Shown: positions 1 to 6,654, counted from the first letter of the stretch. The stretch is DNA of 7,303 nucleotides from CAZJLP01 sp964546955 (GCA_964546955.1 CAZJLP010000095.1:1-7303), one strand, 5' to 3'. A program made the numbers and translations. The notes: generated by a model not told the origin, from the letters alone.

Positions 1-517
1 CGATACGCAGTTCGAATTCCGGGTTGTCGATCCTCGCTTCAGCGATGCTGATGGCGTTTTCGAGGAGCGCCACGAACTCGACGGATTGCTCCGTGGCGTC
101 TTCACCGATTTTCCAAAACAGCGCTTGCGGCGCGAATTCCAGGTACGACTTCACCAGGAGGAGCACTTCGAGCTCCTTTGGCTCTTCTTCCTCCTGATCG
201 TCGGTCGCGACCTTGATAAATTTTTCCTGCGGACCGGTCATGTCTTTGATCGCCACGACGGCCGAAATCGTTCCCGTTTCCCCGGGAGCGAACGTTTTCT
301 TGTGCAGCGCGGCGGCCATGCAGCCGCAGCTGGATGTGACGGCCGTGACGGTGACCGTGCGTCGGCCCGCGTTGCGAAAAGAGAACGCGGCCTTCAGTTC
401 CTTGTCGTCGGGCCCGGCCTCGAGGCGGACCAAGTCTTTCTCGAACGGATGGCTTGCGCCTTGCAGCGCCAGCACCGACGCGGCGAACGGCAGGAGAAAA
501 CGACGGAGCGCGTGCAC
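1..517 (-). CDS. DUF1573 domain protein, secreted, C-terminus cut by window edge
   Basis: The frame enters from the left edge; 172 codons are visible and the C-terminus lies outside. The first 20 or so residues look like a Sec signal peptide: two arginines at 5-6, a hydrophobic run FLLPFAASVLAL, then QGAS. Residues 40-105 match the DUF1573 pattern: F-x-F-x-N-x-G near 46-51, alternating beta-strand residues, the SSCGC motif with Cys64 and Cys66, then a PGE turn at 78-80. DUF1573 is an Ig-like fold of unknown function, common in exported proteins of Bacteroidota, Planctomycetota and Verrucomicrobiota. An acidic stretch (DDQEEEEP, 106-113) separates it from a second beta-rich segment. The GTG at 517 was chosen because it places the signal peptide well; a TTG at 526 with GGAA 8 nt upstream is an alternative adding three residues. 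The gene follows the lyase gene by 57 nt on the same strand and may be cotranscribed. The family call is firm; the molecular role is unknown. Confidence 0.85.
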   Translation of the reverse strand, partial: MHALRRFLLPFAASVLALQGASHPFEKDLVRLEAGPDDKELKAAFSFRNAGRRTVTVTAVTSSCGCMAAALHKKTFAPGETGTISAVVAIKDMTGPQEKFIKVATDDQEEEEPKELEVLLLVKSYLEFAPQALFWKIGEDATEQSVEFVALLENAISIAEARIDNPEFELRI

Positions 518-527
518 CAGGGACAAG

Positions 528-557
528 GCGGCCGTTCCACGTCGCCGGAACGGCCGC
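528..557 (-). other. GC-rich hairpin between lyase and DUF1573 genes
   Basis: A perfect 11-bp inverted repeat (GCGGCCGTTCC at 528-538, GGAACGGCCGC at 547-557) with an 8-nt loop lies wholly between the lyase stop codon and the DUF1573 start. On the transcribed strand no U-rich tract follows, so it is not a classical intrinsic terminator. It ends 10 nt before the GTG start and would bury the GGAA of the alternative TTG start. It could lower downstream expression or stabilise the lyase mRNA 3' end. The repeat is seen directly; the role is inferred. Confidence 0.55.
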
Positions 558-574
558 GCCGGAGTGGTCGATGC

Positions 575-1732
575 TCAGCGGAGACCGTTGCGGCCCTGGC
601 CGTAGTGCGTCAACGTTTCCCAGCCGATGAAGTAATTTGTCCCGGTGGGCCGTTTGCCGGACAATGTCTTTGCGGTTTGGGGGAGGCTAAGTCCCATCCG
701 ATTGACCAGATGGTTGAAACCGACTTCGAAGCACTCGGTCCAGCCGAGGCTGGGGTTGCCGCCGCAAAGCCAGCTCGGTGCCGTCGCTCCGTTGAGGTAC
801 GTGCAGTGGAATTCGAGCGTTTTTTGGAAGCGCTGGTTGCCCTCGCTGTACAGGTCCTGGCCTTGTTGCAGGGCGGTTTCGGCCGTAAGGATCAAGGCGT
901 TGATGCCCCATTCGCAGTGGCCGAAGTCGCGGCAGGTTTCCTGCGCGACACCGTCGACGAATGTCTTGAGACCGTACCAGTTCGGGCGAGAGCAATGTCC
1001 GGGGGCTTTGGGCTGGGAACCGTCGGATTTCAGGTAGATGTAGGCCGGAAGACGTCCGCGCCAAAGACTGACGGCTTTGTCGTACGCGGCACGATCCTCG
1101 AGGTACACGGCGCAATTGATCAGGGCGGACACCATGATCGCCTCCCAATTTCCATTCGCGCAGCTTCCTTTCATCAATTGCGGGACGTACTGCGTGCGCA
1201 GCATTTGTTTGAATTTATTCTGCTCCGCGGTGGGCCAACCCGTGTAGGTGTGACCGATGATTTCCGCCGCTTGAGGCCAGACTGCCCCGGCCCAACCGGT
1301 TTGAAGGGGCGCGTTGTGCGCCGTGTGGCCGCCCGTGAGCGTATTGGCCCACGCATTCATGATCTTGATGGATGTTTTGGCGTGCGCGTTGTTGCCGGTA
1401 TAATACCAGAGCAACGCGTGGGTGTAGGCCGCCATCGCATCGCGACGTTCGTCGGAGCAGCCAAGATTGGGATTCGAGCTCGGCCCGCACTCCACCGTTT
1501 TCCAAGGTTTCGGCGTATAGGTGAGGGAGGCCATCGAGCTGGCCTTGGCTTTGTTAAACGCGGCGGTCCAGGGTTGGGCGCCGGCGGCGATTTTGCCTTT
1601 GGTGAAATCGAGCATGGCTCGATTGGTAACGACTCCCGGGTGACGGAAGGTGGTGGGCGCTGCAAGGGCCGAAACGGCGCAGAAGCCCGAGCTGGCGACA
1701 AACGCCGCCAGCATGACTCGTAACACGTTCAT
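575..1732 (-). CDS. Secreted alginate-lyase-family polysaccharide lyase
   Basis: This 385-residue protein fits the alginate_lyase (alpha/alpha-toroid) family, whose members cleave uronic-acid polysaccharides such as alginate or glucuronan by beta-elimination. A signal peptide occupies about residues 1-25 (hydrophobic MLAAFVASS, cleavage after ALA), so the enzyme should act in the periplasm or outside. Recognisable blocks are FRHPGVV at 29-35, PW at 54-55, helical repeats from 95 to 170, NGNWE at 193-197, ETCRDFGHCEWG at 265-276, and the closing GWETLTH at 370-376. N195, W196, R268, H272 and possibly Y253 are candidate active-site residues by family analogy. The mature region has about ten cysteines, which would suit disulfide bonding. 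The substrate cannot be told; glucuronan-type lyases share this architecture. The ATG at 1732 has no clear Shine-Dalgarno; Met7 (1714) is an alternative start, but the first gives the fuller signal peptide. The gene sits downstream of the S9 peptidase and upstream of the DUF1573 gene. Confidence 0.88.
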   Translation of the reverse strand: MNVLRVMLAAFVASSGFCAVSALAAPTTFRHPGVVTNRAMLDFTKGKIAAGAQPWTAAFNKAKASSMASLTYTPKPWKTVECGPSSNPNLGCSDERRDAMAAYTHALLWYYTGNNAHAKTSIKIMNAWANTLTGGHTAHNAPLQTGWAGAVWPQAAEIIGHTYTGWPTAEQNKFKQMLRTQYVPQLMKGSCANGNWEAIMVSALINCAVYLEDRAAYDKAVSLWRGRLPAYIYLKSDGSQPKAPGHCSRPNWYGLKTFVDGVAQETCRDFGHCEWGINALILTAETALQQGQDLYSEGNQRFQKTLEFHCTYLNGATAPSWLCGGNPSLGWTECFEVGFNHLVNRMGLSLPQTAKTLSGKRPTGTNYFIGWETLTHYGQGRNGLR

Positions 1733-1809
1733 GATGCTAATGGGGTGTAGTTTATCCGCCGAGCAAAGGGGTACCGGCGGGGGGTGAGCGGGCAGTACTC
1801 TCTCACTAT

Positions 1810-1830
1810 GACAGAAGGCAGAGTTCTGTC
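1810..1830 (-). other. Hairpin between S9 peptidase and lyase genes
   Basis: A 7-bp inverted repeat (GACAGAA at 1810-1816, TTCTGTC at 1824-1830) with a 7-nt loop begins about 40 nt beyond the S9 peptidase stop and lies about 80 nt before the lyase start. No U-tract follows it on the transcribed strand, so termination is only possible, perhaps Rho-assisted. The rest of the 139-nt spacer holds no ORF and no convincing promoter hexamers. Confidence 0.3.
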
Positions 1831-1871
1831 CATCTGACGTTTGTCATGGGGAGGCGTTTCTCCGTCTTCTC

Positions 1872-3791
1872 TTAGGGATTTGCTAGCTGTGCGACGGTCC
1901 TTTGATCGACCCGCCCCCCGAGGTGCTTCGCGAGGAACTGTTCAGCGCGGCGGTAGAATTCCATCTTGTTTTCTTCGAGGTGAAAGCTGTGACCTTCGTT
2001 CGACTTCGTGAGGTACTCAACTTCGACGCCGTGTGCCGTCAGGGCGGCCGCGATTTTGTCGGAATGCGAGCGGCTGACGCGCGGGTCGTTGGTACCGTGC
2101 ACCAGGAGGAGGGGGGCTTTGATTCGATCTGCATGCTTCAAGGGGGACACAGCGTCCAACGCGGTGCGCTCGGTCTCGGGATTTCCCACCATGGCATGCA
2201 GCATAGCTTTCGCCGCCTGGGCGGCCGGGGGCAGCGCATCGAGCCAGTCGGCGATGTCTGAGACACCGCAGTCATCAATGCCGCAGCGGTAGAGCTCCGG
2301 CGTGAAAGCCAGTCCAGCGAGGGTTGCGTATCCTCCATAGGAAACCCCATAGATCCCAATCCGTTTGGGATCGGCGATCTTCTGGTCCACCAGCCACCGT
2401 ACCCCGTCCGTGATATCGTCCTGCATGGCTCTACCCCATTGTTTGAAACCCGCCTCCAAAAACGCGCGCCCATAGCCGCGGGACCCACGATAGTTCATCT
2501 GCAGCACGGCATACCCTCGGTTCGCGAAAAACTGAATTTCGGGATCGGCTCTCCATTGCACTCGCGCCCACGGTCCGCCGTGGACAACGATCAGAGTCGG
2601 CAGCGGTCCTTGAACCGCTTCGTTCGGTACGGTGAGGTAGCCGTGGATGGTCAATCCGTCGCGGCTTTGGTAACTGATCGGCTTGATCGAAGCGAAATGT
2701 TTGCCATCGATCCACGGCGCGACGGCTCCGATTTTCGTGAGTTCCTTTGCCTCTTCCTGATAATGGTAATACGTGCCCGGATCGCGGTCGCTCCAGGCTT
2801 TGACGAGAAAATTGCGACGGGCACGATCTGCACTCACAATCTCCACCGCTAGTCCGGGCAGTCTTCCCTCGACATCGCGATACCGCTGCCGCCACCGTTC
2901 GTCAAAATAAACGCGCTCCAGCTTGTCACCGATGTAGTGGGCGCCTGTTATGCGCAAATCGTCGCCCTCTCGCATTAGTCCGCCGGCGTCGTACTGCGGG
3001 TGTTCAAAAATGACCTCGGTCTCTCCGCCGTTTTTCGGGTCGATCACGACGATTGCCGCTTTGTCGCGATCGCGATTCGAAAGCGCATAAAATTGCCGGT
3101 TGTCCGCGGTAAAGAATAGCGGGCCCACCGAGGCGCGGAAATCCGTGGTGAGAATGTGTTCGAATGAGGCCTCATCGGTCGCCCGGTGAAACAGTGTCAC
3201 GTTCACGCCGTCGGTTGCGAGCGCCAGGCGTATGACTCCGGCGTTGTCCGCAACGTACCGGACGAAACGACGATCATTTTTCACCAGAAGATCGGCCTCG
3301 CCGGTTTTGGCATTGATCTTGTAGAGGTCGGGTGATCGAGGGTCTCGCTGGTTTAACGTGATGAGGAGGTGATCAGGGTGGCCCCGAAGCTTTGAGATCA
3401 GTCGCGCTTGTACGCCAGACTGCGGCGTTAGGAGTTGCGGGTTCGCGCCGTCGCGGTCGATGGCATGAATACGCCAGTTTTCCTTGCCGCCATCGTCGAT
3501 GGAGTAGACCAGACGATGGTCGCCCATCCATTGGAAACCGCCGATGTCGCGGTCCTTCGCATTGGTCAGTCGCGTCGATTCGGTGCTTCCGAGCCGGCGG
3601 ACGTAGAGGTTGAGGCGCTGATTATAGGAAGCGAGATACGCGACGTAATTTCCGTCGGGCGACAACTCCATCTTAGTCAGTTCGGGATTGCGGAACAGAT
3701 CGGCAATCGGAATGAGCGGCGCCGGCTCGGACGCCAGGCACAGCGCCACTGCTCCCAGGCCGAGAGCGAAGAGAAAAGGTTTTATAATCAT
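1872..3791 (-). CDS. Secreted S9 family (prolyl oligopeptidase-like) serine peptidase
   Basis: This 639-residue protein has a short signal peptide (hydrophobic FLFALGLGAVALCLA, about 6-20, cleavage near ALA/SEP). There follows a beta-propeller-like region (about 30-360) with recurrent strand pairs such as LSPDGNYVAYLAS (43-55) and WMGDHRLVYSIDDGG (88-102). The C-terminal alpha/beta hydrolase domain (about 370-625) shows the oxyanion segment VVHGGPW (402-408), YRGSRGYG (434-441), the nucleophile Ser484 in GVSYGG, Asp569 in GTNDPR and His601 in NEGHSF: the complete triad in the usual order. Length and layout fit the S9 subgroup of acylaminoacyl- and dipeptidyl-peptidases, which trim short peptides; exact specificity cannot be read here. 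Cys18 is not preceded by a good lipobox, so a lipoprotein is unlikely. The ATG at 3791 lacks a strong Shine-Dalgarno but directly precedes the signal peptide. The gene has 329 nt of leader space and probably its own promoter. Confidence 0.93.
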   Translation of the reverse strand: MIIKPFLFALGLGAVALCLASEPAPLIPIADLFRNPELTKMELSPDGNYVAYLASYNQRLNLYVRRLGSTESTRLTNAKDRDIGGFQWMGDHRLVYSIDDGGKENWRIHAIDRDGANPQLLTPQSGVQARLISKLRGHPDHLLITLNQRDPRSPDLYKINAKTGEADLLVKNDRRFVRYVADNAGVIRLALATDGVNVTLFHRATDEASFEHILTTDFRASVGPLFFTADNRQFYALSNRDRDKAAIVVIDPKNGGETEVIFEHPQYDAGGLMREGDDLRITGAHYIGDKLERVYFDERWRQRYRDVEGRLPGLAVEIVSADRARRNFLVKAWSDRDPGTYYHYQEEAKELTKIGAVAPWIDGKHFASIKPISYQSRDGLTIHGYLTVPNEAVQGPLPTLIVVHGGPWARVQWRADPEIQFFANRGYAVLQMNYRGSRGYGRAFLEAGFKQWGRAMQDDITDGVRWLVDQKIADPKRIGIYGVSYGGYATLAGLAFTPELYRCGIDDCGVSDIADWLDALPPAAQAAKAMLHAMVGNPETERTALDAVSPLKHADRIKAPLLLVHGTNDPRVSRSHSDKIAAALTAHGVEVEYLTKSNEGHSFHLEENKMEFYRRAEQFLAKHLGGRVDQRTVAQLANP

Positions 3792-4120
3792 ATAGGTAGG
3801 TTCGGTTGGTAGGCGTCACGGGATGCCCGCCTTTTGTACCATCAGGCACCGCACAGGGGGATTTCTTACAGCGGCGGCCCAGCACTCAGTTTCGTTGCGC
3901 GCGGTTTGAAGTCTGCGTGGCGATCCAATGGGGGCCTTCACAAGCCGGACGAGTTCTCTCCTGAAGCTGGCGTGGGGCTCGGGGCCGCATTTACGCAGAT
4001 TGTAGCAGGAAGGCGTGGTCGGCCTCTATTCCCGCTTCGGCTGCTCTTTGGGAAGCAAGCCAGGAAGCGCTTGCCCGACTTTTTTGCGCCCGAGGAAACG
4101 GAGGCGACCTATAGAAGCGA
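3792..4120. other. Intergenic region, no convincing gene
   Basis: These 329 nt separate the end of the membrane-protein gene from the S9 peptidase start. I see no coding frame with family resemblance; the plus-strand open frame through here (3834-4190) runs into the antisense of the membrane gene and has random-looking composition. The region should hold the S9 promoter. A TACAAT hexamer (4004-3999, minus strand) has no matching -35, so I do not call it. Just before the S9 ATG is a direct repeat, CCTACC twice in the minus strand (3808-3813 and 3795-3800), 7 nt apart. I see no obvious intrinsic terminator for the membrane gene. Confidence 0.5.
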
Positions 4121-4738
4121 TCAACCTAGGGCGAACTCGCTGAGGAGTTCCCGTAGGCGCTTCCATTGGGGCAAGAGCACCGCACGATAATGCCGCAGTG
4201 CGACCGCGCCAACGCAGATCGTAAAGCCCAACACAGCGGAAGAGCGGCCGACGAAGCCAGTGAGGTCAAATTTACCCACATGATACGAGTGAGCAAGAGA
4301 GGCGAGGGTGAGCAGTGCCAGCAACGGCATCTGCCAAGCTGCTTTGCGATAATCGGCCATCTCCATTTCGATCACCTCAAGGGTGGTGCTCAGATTTTCC
4401 CTAACATTGCTTGCACTTTTTTGCAGGACTTTGCGCTGTCCCTGGATTCGCCGCACCAGTGCTATCAACAGCAAGGCGTAGGCGGCTTCAAAGATAGCCA
4501 AATAGGCGACGCCGAATGCCGTCACGGGAATTGCGCCGCTCAGATGATTTACGATGGTGAAGAAAGGAGTCGCGAGCAATCCGAAGGCGGTACAGGCGAC
4601 GCCCCATTTCAGAATGCGGCCCTGCCGGTTGGGGTCCCGTTCCACCAAGACTTCGGTGGAACGCGATTGCGTAGCGACGAACGAAACGGGACTTGGCTGC
4701 TGGCGCCACAGTTTTTCGATAGTTTCAAAGTTGTTCAT
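4121..4738 (-). CDS. Small four-helix membrane protein, possible ECF anti-sigma partner
   Basis: This protein of 205 residues opens with MNNFETIEKLWRQQ, a cytosolic-looking amphipathic start. Hydrophobic segments lie at about 42-62, 72-95, 137-153 and 166-182. Between the second and third pair is a charged, probably helical stretch (about 96-135, rich in R, K, Q and E) that may form a coiled coil. It ends with a basic segment (RHYRAVLLPQWKRLREL). The ATG at 4738 overlaps the sigma-factor gene by 14 nt in another frame, so the two are likely cotranscribed and translationally coupled. This position is where anti-sigma or co-regulatory membrane proteins usually sit. I see no zinc-binding anti-sigma (HxxxCxxC) or RskA/FecR motif, so the anti-sigma role is an inference from position. 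An upstream ATG at 4795 would give 224 residues but overlap the sigma gene by 71 nt with an unremarkable extension. Confidence 0.75.
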   Translation of the reverse strand: MNNFETIEKLWRQQPSPVSFVATQSRSTEVLVERDPNRQGRILKWGVACTAFGLLATPFFTIVNHLSGAIPVTAFGVAYLAIFEAAYALLLIALVRRIQGQRKVLQKSASNVRENLSTTLEVIEMEMADYRKAAWQMPLLALLTLASLAHSYHVGKFDLTGFVGRSSAVLGFTICVGAVALRHYRAVLLPQWKRLRELLSEFALG

Positions 4739-5234
4739 GGGAATGGTCGAGCAGTGTAGTAAGCTTCTGTTTGCAGCGATGGACGCGGATTCCAATATTG
4801 TCTTCGGTCAATCCGAGCACCTCCGCCATTTCGCGATAGCTAAGTCCATCGAGGTAAAGGAGGCAGAGGGTGCGCTCAACCGGACTGAGCGTGTTGATTG
4901 CGCGGTAGAGCCATTCGAGTCGTTCCGTTTCGCGGGGATCGGAGGCCGGATTTTCCGATAGCGGTTCGTGTTCGAATCGTGCGAGACGATGTTGATAGCG
5001 TCGGAGCGATCGTTTCCAGTTCAGCGCTCGTCGGTGGGCGACCCGGTAGACATAGGTCGATAGCTTGGAGCGTGCTTCGAACTGCGGGAGCGCCTGCCAG
5101 AGCGCCAGGGTGATTTCCTGGAAAAGATCCTCTCGGTCTTCCTTCGAAAGGGCGAAGGCATTGGCGGTTTTCCAAATGATACCGAGATGCTGCTGTTGAA
5201 TCTGCTCAAACAACGCGGCGTGTTCAGGAGGCAT
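4725..5234 (-). CDS. ECF-type RNA polymerase sigma factor (sigma-70 family)
   Basis: This 169-residue protein has the two-domain layout of extracytoplasmic-function sigma factors, which direct RNA polymerase core to alternative promoters. The sigma2 domain spans about 8-80: DREDLFQEITLALWQALPQF (33-52) is the conserved core-binding segment and LSTYVYRVAHRRALNWKR (58-75) the -10-recognition helix region. The sigma4 domain spans about 104-160: LSPVERTLCLLYLDGLSYREM followed by AEVLGLTEDNIGIRVHRCKQKL is the helix-turn-helix that reads the -35 element. There is no extra domain such as SnoaL-like. The start is uncertain: the ATG at 5234 is preferred for codon and length, but neither it nor the TTG at 5276 (183 residues) has a clean Shine-Dalgarno; a GGGGG run lies 7 nt before the TTG. 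The stop overlaps the start of the following membrane-protein gene. The inverted repeat at 5266-5285 may control this gene. Confidence 0.92.
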   Translation of the reverse strand: MPPEHAALFEQIQQQHLGIIWKTANAFALSKEDREDLFQEITLALWQALPQFEARSKLSTYVYRVAHRRALNWKRSLRRYQHRLARFEHEPLSENPASDPRETERLEWLYRAINTLSPVERTLCLLYLDGLSYREMAEVLGLTEDNIGIRVHRCKQKLTTLLDHSHEQL

Positions 5235-5265
5235 GGGGGAGCGAGGTAGTGGCTCTGAGATCAAC

Positions 5266-5285
5266 GGTTTACGCAAAGGTAAACC
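5266..5285. promoter_or_regulatory. Inverted repeat upstream of sigma factor, candidate operator
   Basis: A perfect 7-bp inverted repeat GGTTTAC-N6-GTAAACC lies 32-51 nt upstream of the preferred sigma-factor ATG, in the expected promoter or leader region. Twenty-base dyads of this form are typical of sites for dimeric repressors; in RNA the same sequence could form a 7-bp stem with a 6-nt loop. If translation began at the TTG at 5276 the repeat would overlap the start codon, making translational control possible. The symmetry is seen directly; the binding factor is unknown. Confidence 0.45.
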
Positions 5286-5643
5286 CCCGCCACGCCTCGG
5301 GACGGAAGGAATTCGGAGATCGAAAAGAGGGAGCAGGGAGCTTTCATGAAGAATCCACTCCCATATGGCACCGCCCTGCCTGAATCCTTACAGGCTAAGT
5401 TTTACGAGATTTGTCCCCCACCATCGAGCAGAGCCGTGCCTCGAGGTTGTGGTCCGGAATTTGCGTCTCGCGAAGGTTTTGACGGAACGAAGGAAAACGA
5501 GGGTGACTCGCCCTTGTCGGGGCAGCAGGGTGTGATTCTAACCTTCCATCCTGACTGATGCCGCGCCCATGCGCGACGGTCCTCCTTCGACCGGCAATCT
5601 TTTAGTTTTGTCCGCTTCGAAGCTTCGCGAGACCGGTCTGATG
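5286..5643. other. Unexplained intergenic block with palindromes and opposed short ORFs
   Basis: These 358 nt lie between the HtrA-like gene and the sigma-factor leader. They contain a plus-strand frame of 70 codons (5346-5558, ATG with GGGAG 5 nt upstream) and an opposed minus-strand frame of 81 codons (5402-5647) over the same bases; neither resembles a family I know, and both are rich in Ser, Pro, Gly and charged residues. Directly after the protease stop are three palindromes, two of them overlapping: GCTTCGAAGC (5614-5623), CGAAGCTTCG (5618-5627) and AGACCGGTCT (5630-5639). An imperfect dyad, AGGGTGACTCGCCCT, lies near 5500. None is followed by a clear U-tract. It could be a regulatory leader, a degenerate repeat or a small gene; I cannot decide. 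Confidence 0.4.
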
Positions 5644-6654
5644 TCAACGGGGCTGGATGGGCAGGGTCATCCGTTGCGCCCCGCGTAAAACAGTAATCGC
5701 TTCAGTCGTCCCCTCGTGAGGTCCGGTCAGTTCCTTGTGCAGCGCATCGACCGTCGAGATGGCGGTGCGGCCAAACCCGATGACGATGTCCCCTTCGAGC
5801 AGACCGGCGCGGGCGGCGGGCCCGTCCGGCTCCAATTGCGCGATCAGAACGCCCGTGTCTTGATTTAAGCGGTAGTGGCGCGCGACGGTGCGCAGAAGCC
5901 TCACGTTTTGCCCGGCGAGCCCGAGGAAGCGGCGTTGCAGGCGTCCATCTTTGATCAGCCAGGCCACGACCCAGCGCGCGATGTTGCTCGCGATGGCCAA
6001 GCAAAGCCCCTGCGCGGGCCTGATGATGGCGGTGTTGACTCCAATGACGTCGCCCGCGCCGTTGACGAGAGGTCCGCCGGAGTTGCCGGGATTGAGCGCC
6101 GCGTCCGTTTGAATGATGTTGTCGATGAGCCGTCCGGATGAACTCCGCAGCGAGCGTCCCAGTCCGCTGACGATTCCCGCCGTGACCGTCTGCTGAAACC
6201 CCATCGGGCTGCCGATCGCGACCGCGAGATGGCCGGGCTTGACCGTATCCGAATCCGTGAACCGAAGGTAGTCGATTTCCGAGGCGGTCACGCGTAGGAC
6301 GGCCAAATCCGTGTCGGGGTCATCGCCGACCAAATCTGCTTCCAGTCGGCGTCCGTCCGCCAGTAAGACGCGGATCGCGCGCGCGTTATGGACGACGTGG
6401 CTATTCGTCACGAGATAACCATCCGGAGAGATGAAAAACCCAGAGCCGCTGCCGCCGGTTTCCCCTTGGGACGAGTCGCCGCGGACTTCAATGTGCACGA
6501 CCGCGGCGTGGGCTTTGTCATATGCAGCGGATACTGCCGCCGAATAGGCGTCCAGGCGGACGGAAGCGTCGGGGGGGGCTAACTGGGAAGCACGATAAAC
6601 GTCGCCCGCGTCCTCGGCTGGAGTGCTGGTGTCAGAAGAAGTAAATGCGACCAT
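5644..6654 (-). CDS. HtrA/DegP-like S1C trypsin-fold serine protease with one PDZ domain
   Basis: This 336-residue protein has the HtrA layout. The trypsin-like domain (about 45-235) carries the full triad: His86 in TNSHVV, Asp116 in DPDTDLAVL and Ser192 in NPGNSGGPL, along with GSGSGFFISPDGYLVTN, AIGSPMGFQQTVTAGIVSG and IQTDAALNPG, all hallmark blocks. A single PDZ domain (about 240-332) contains GVLIAQLEPDGPAARAGLLEGDIVIGFG and closes with TVLRGAQ. HtrA proteases degrade misfolded or signal proteins, usually in the periplasm. Here the N-terminus (MVAFTSSDTSTPAEDAGD) has no signal peptide or membrane anchor, so the product as read would be cytosolic. The frame stays open upstream of the ATG but I found no start codon in the part I read and no hydrophobic segment. 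GGAGG abuts the ATG with no spacer, which is unusual. It lies 133 nt downstream of the YdeI-family gene. Family assignment is firm; localisation is unresolved. Confidence 0.93.
   Translation of the reverse strand: MVAFTSSDTSTPAEDAGDVYRASQLAPPDASVRLDAYSAAVSAAYDKAHAAVVHIEVRGDSSQGETGGSGSGFFISPDGYLVTNSHVVHNARAIRVLLADGRRLEADLVGDDPDTDLAVLRVTASEIDYLRFTDSDTVKPGHLAVAIGSPMGFQQTVTAGIVSGLGRSLRSSSGRLIDNIIQTDAALNPGNSGGPLVNGAGDVIGVNTAIIRPAQGLCLAIASNIARWVVAWLIKDGRLQRRFLGLAGQNVRLLRTVARHYRLNQDTGVLIAQLEPDGPAARAGLLEGDIVIGFGRTAISTVDALHKELTGPHEGTTEAITVLRGAQRMTLPIQPR

Noticed and set aside
86..1723. Plus-strand open frame of 545 codons
   Set aside because: It lies wholly antisense to the DUF1573 and lyase genes, which have clear family motifs; its Arg/Gly-rich, repetitive composition is typical of the complement of GC-rich coding sequence.
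3999..4004. TACAAT as a -10 box for the S9 peptidase
   Set aside because: No -35-like hexamer at 16-18 bp upstream, and it lies about 200 nt from the start codon.
3834..4190. Plus-strand 118-codon frame in the gap before the S9 gene
   Set aside because: It runs into the antisense of the membrane-protein gene, lacks recognisable domains and has no convincing ribosome binding site.
4739..4795. N-terminal extension of the membrane protein from the ATG at 4795
   Set aside because: It would overlap the sigma-factor gene by 71 nt and adds a non-conserved-looking segment; the MNNFETIEKLW start gives a normal 14-nt overlap.
4971..4977. TTCGAAT resembling a tRNA T-loop
   Set aside because: It lies inside the sigma-factor coding sequence and no acceptor or anticodon stem can be built around it.
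5614..5639. Palindrome cluster as an intrinsic terminator for the protease gene
   Set aside because: The palindromes are loopless or nearly so and no U-tract follows on the transcribed strand.
5402..5647. Minus-strand 81-codon frame after the protease gene
   Set aside because: No family resemblance, composition rich in Ser, Pro and charged residues, and it conflicts with an equally weak frame on the other strand.
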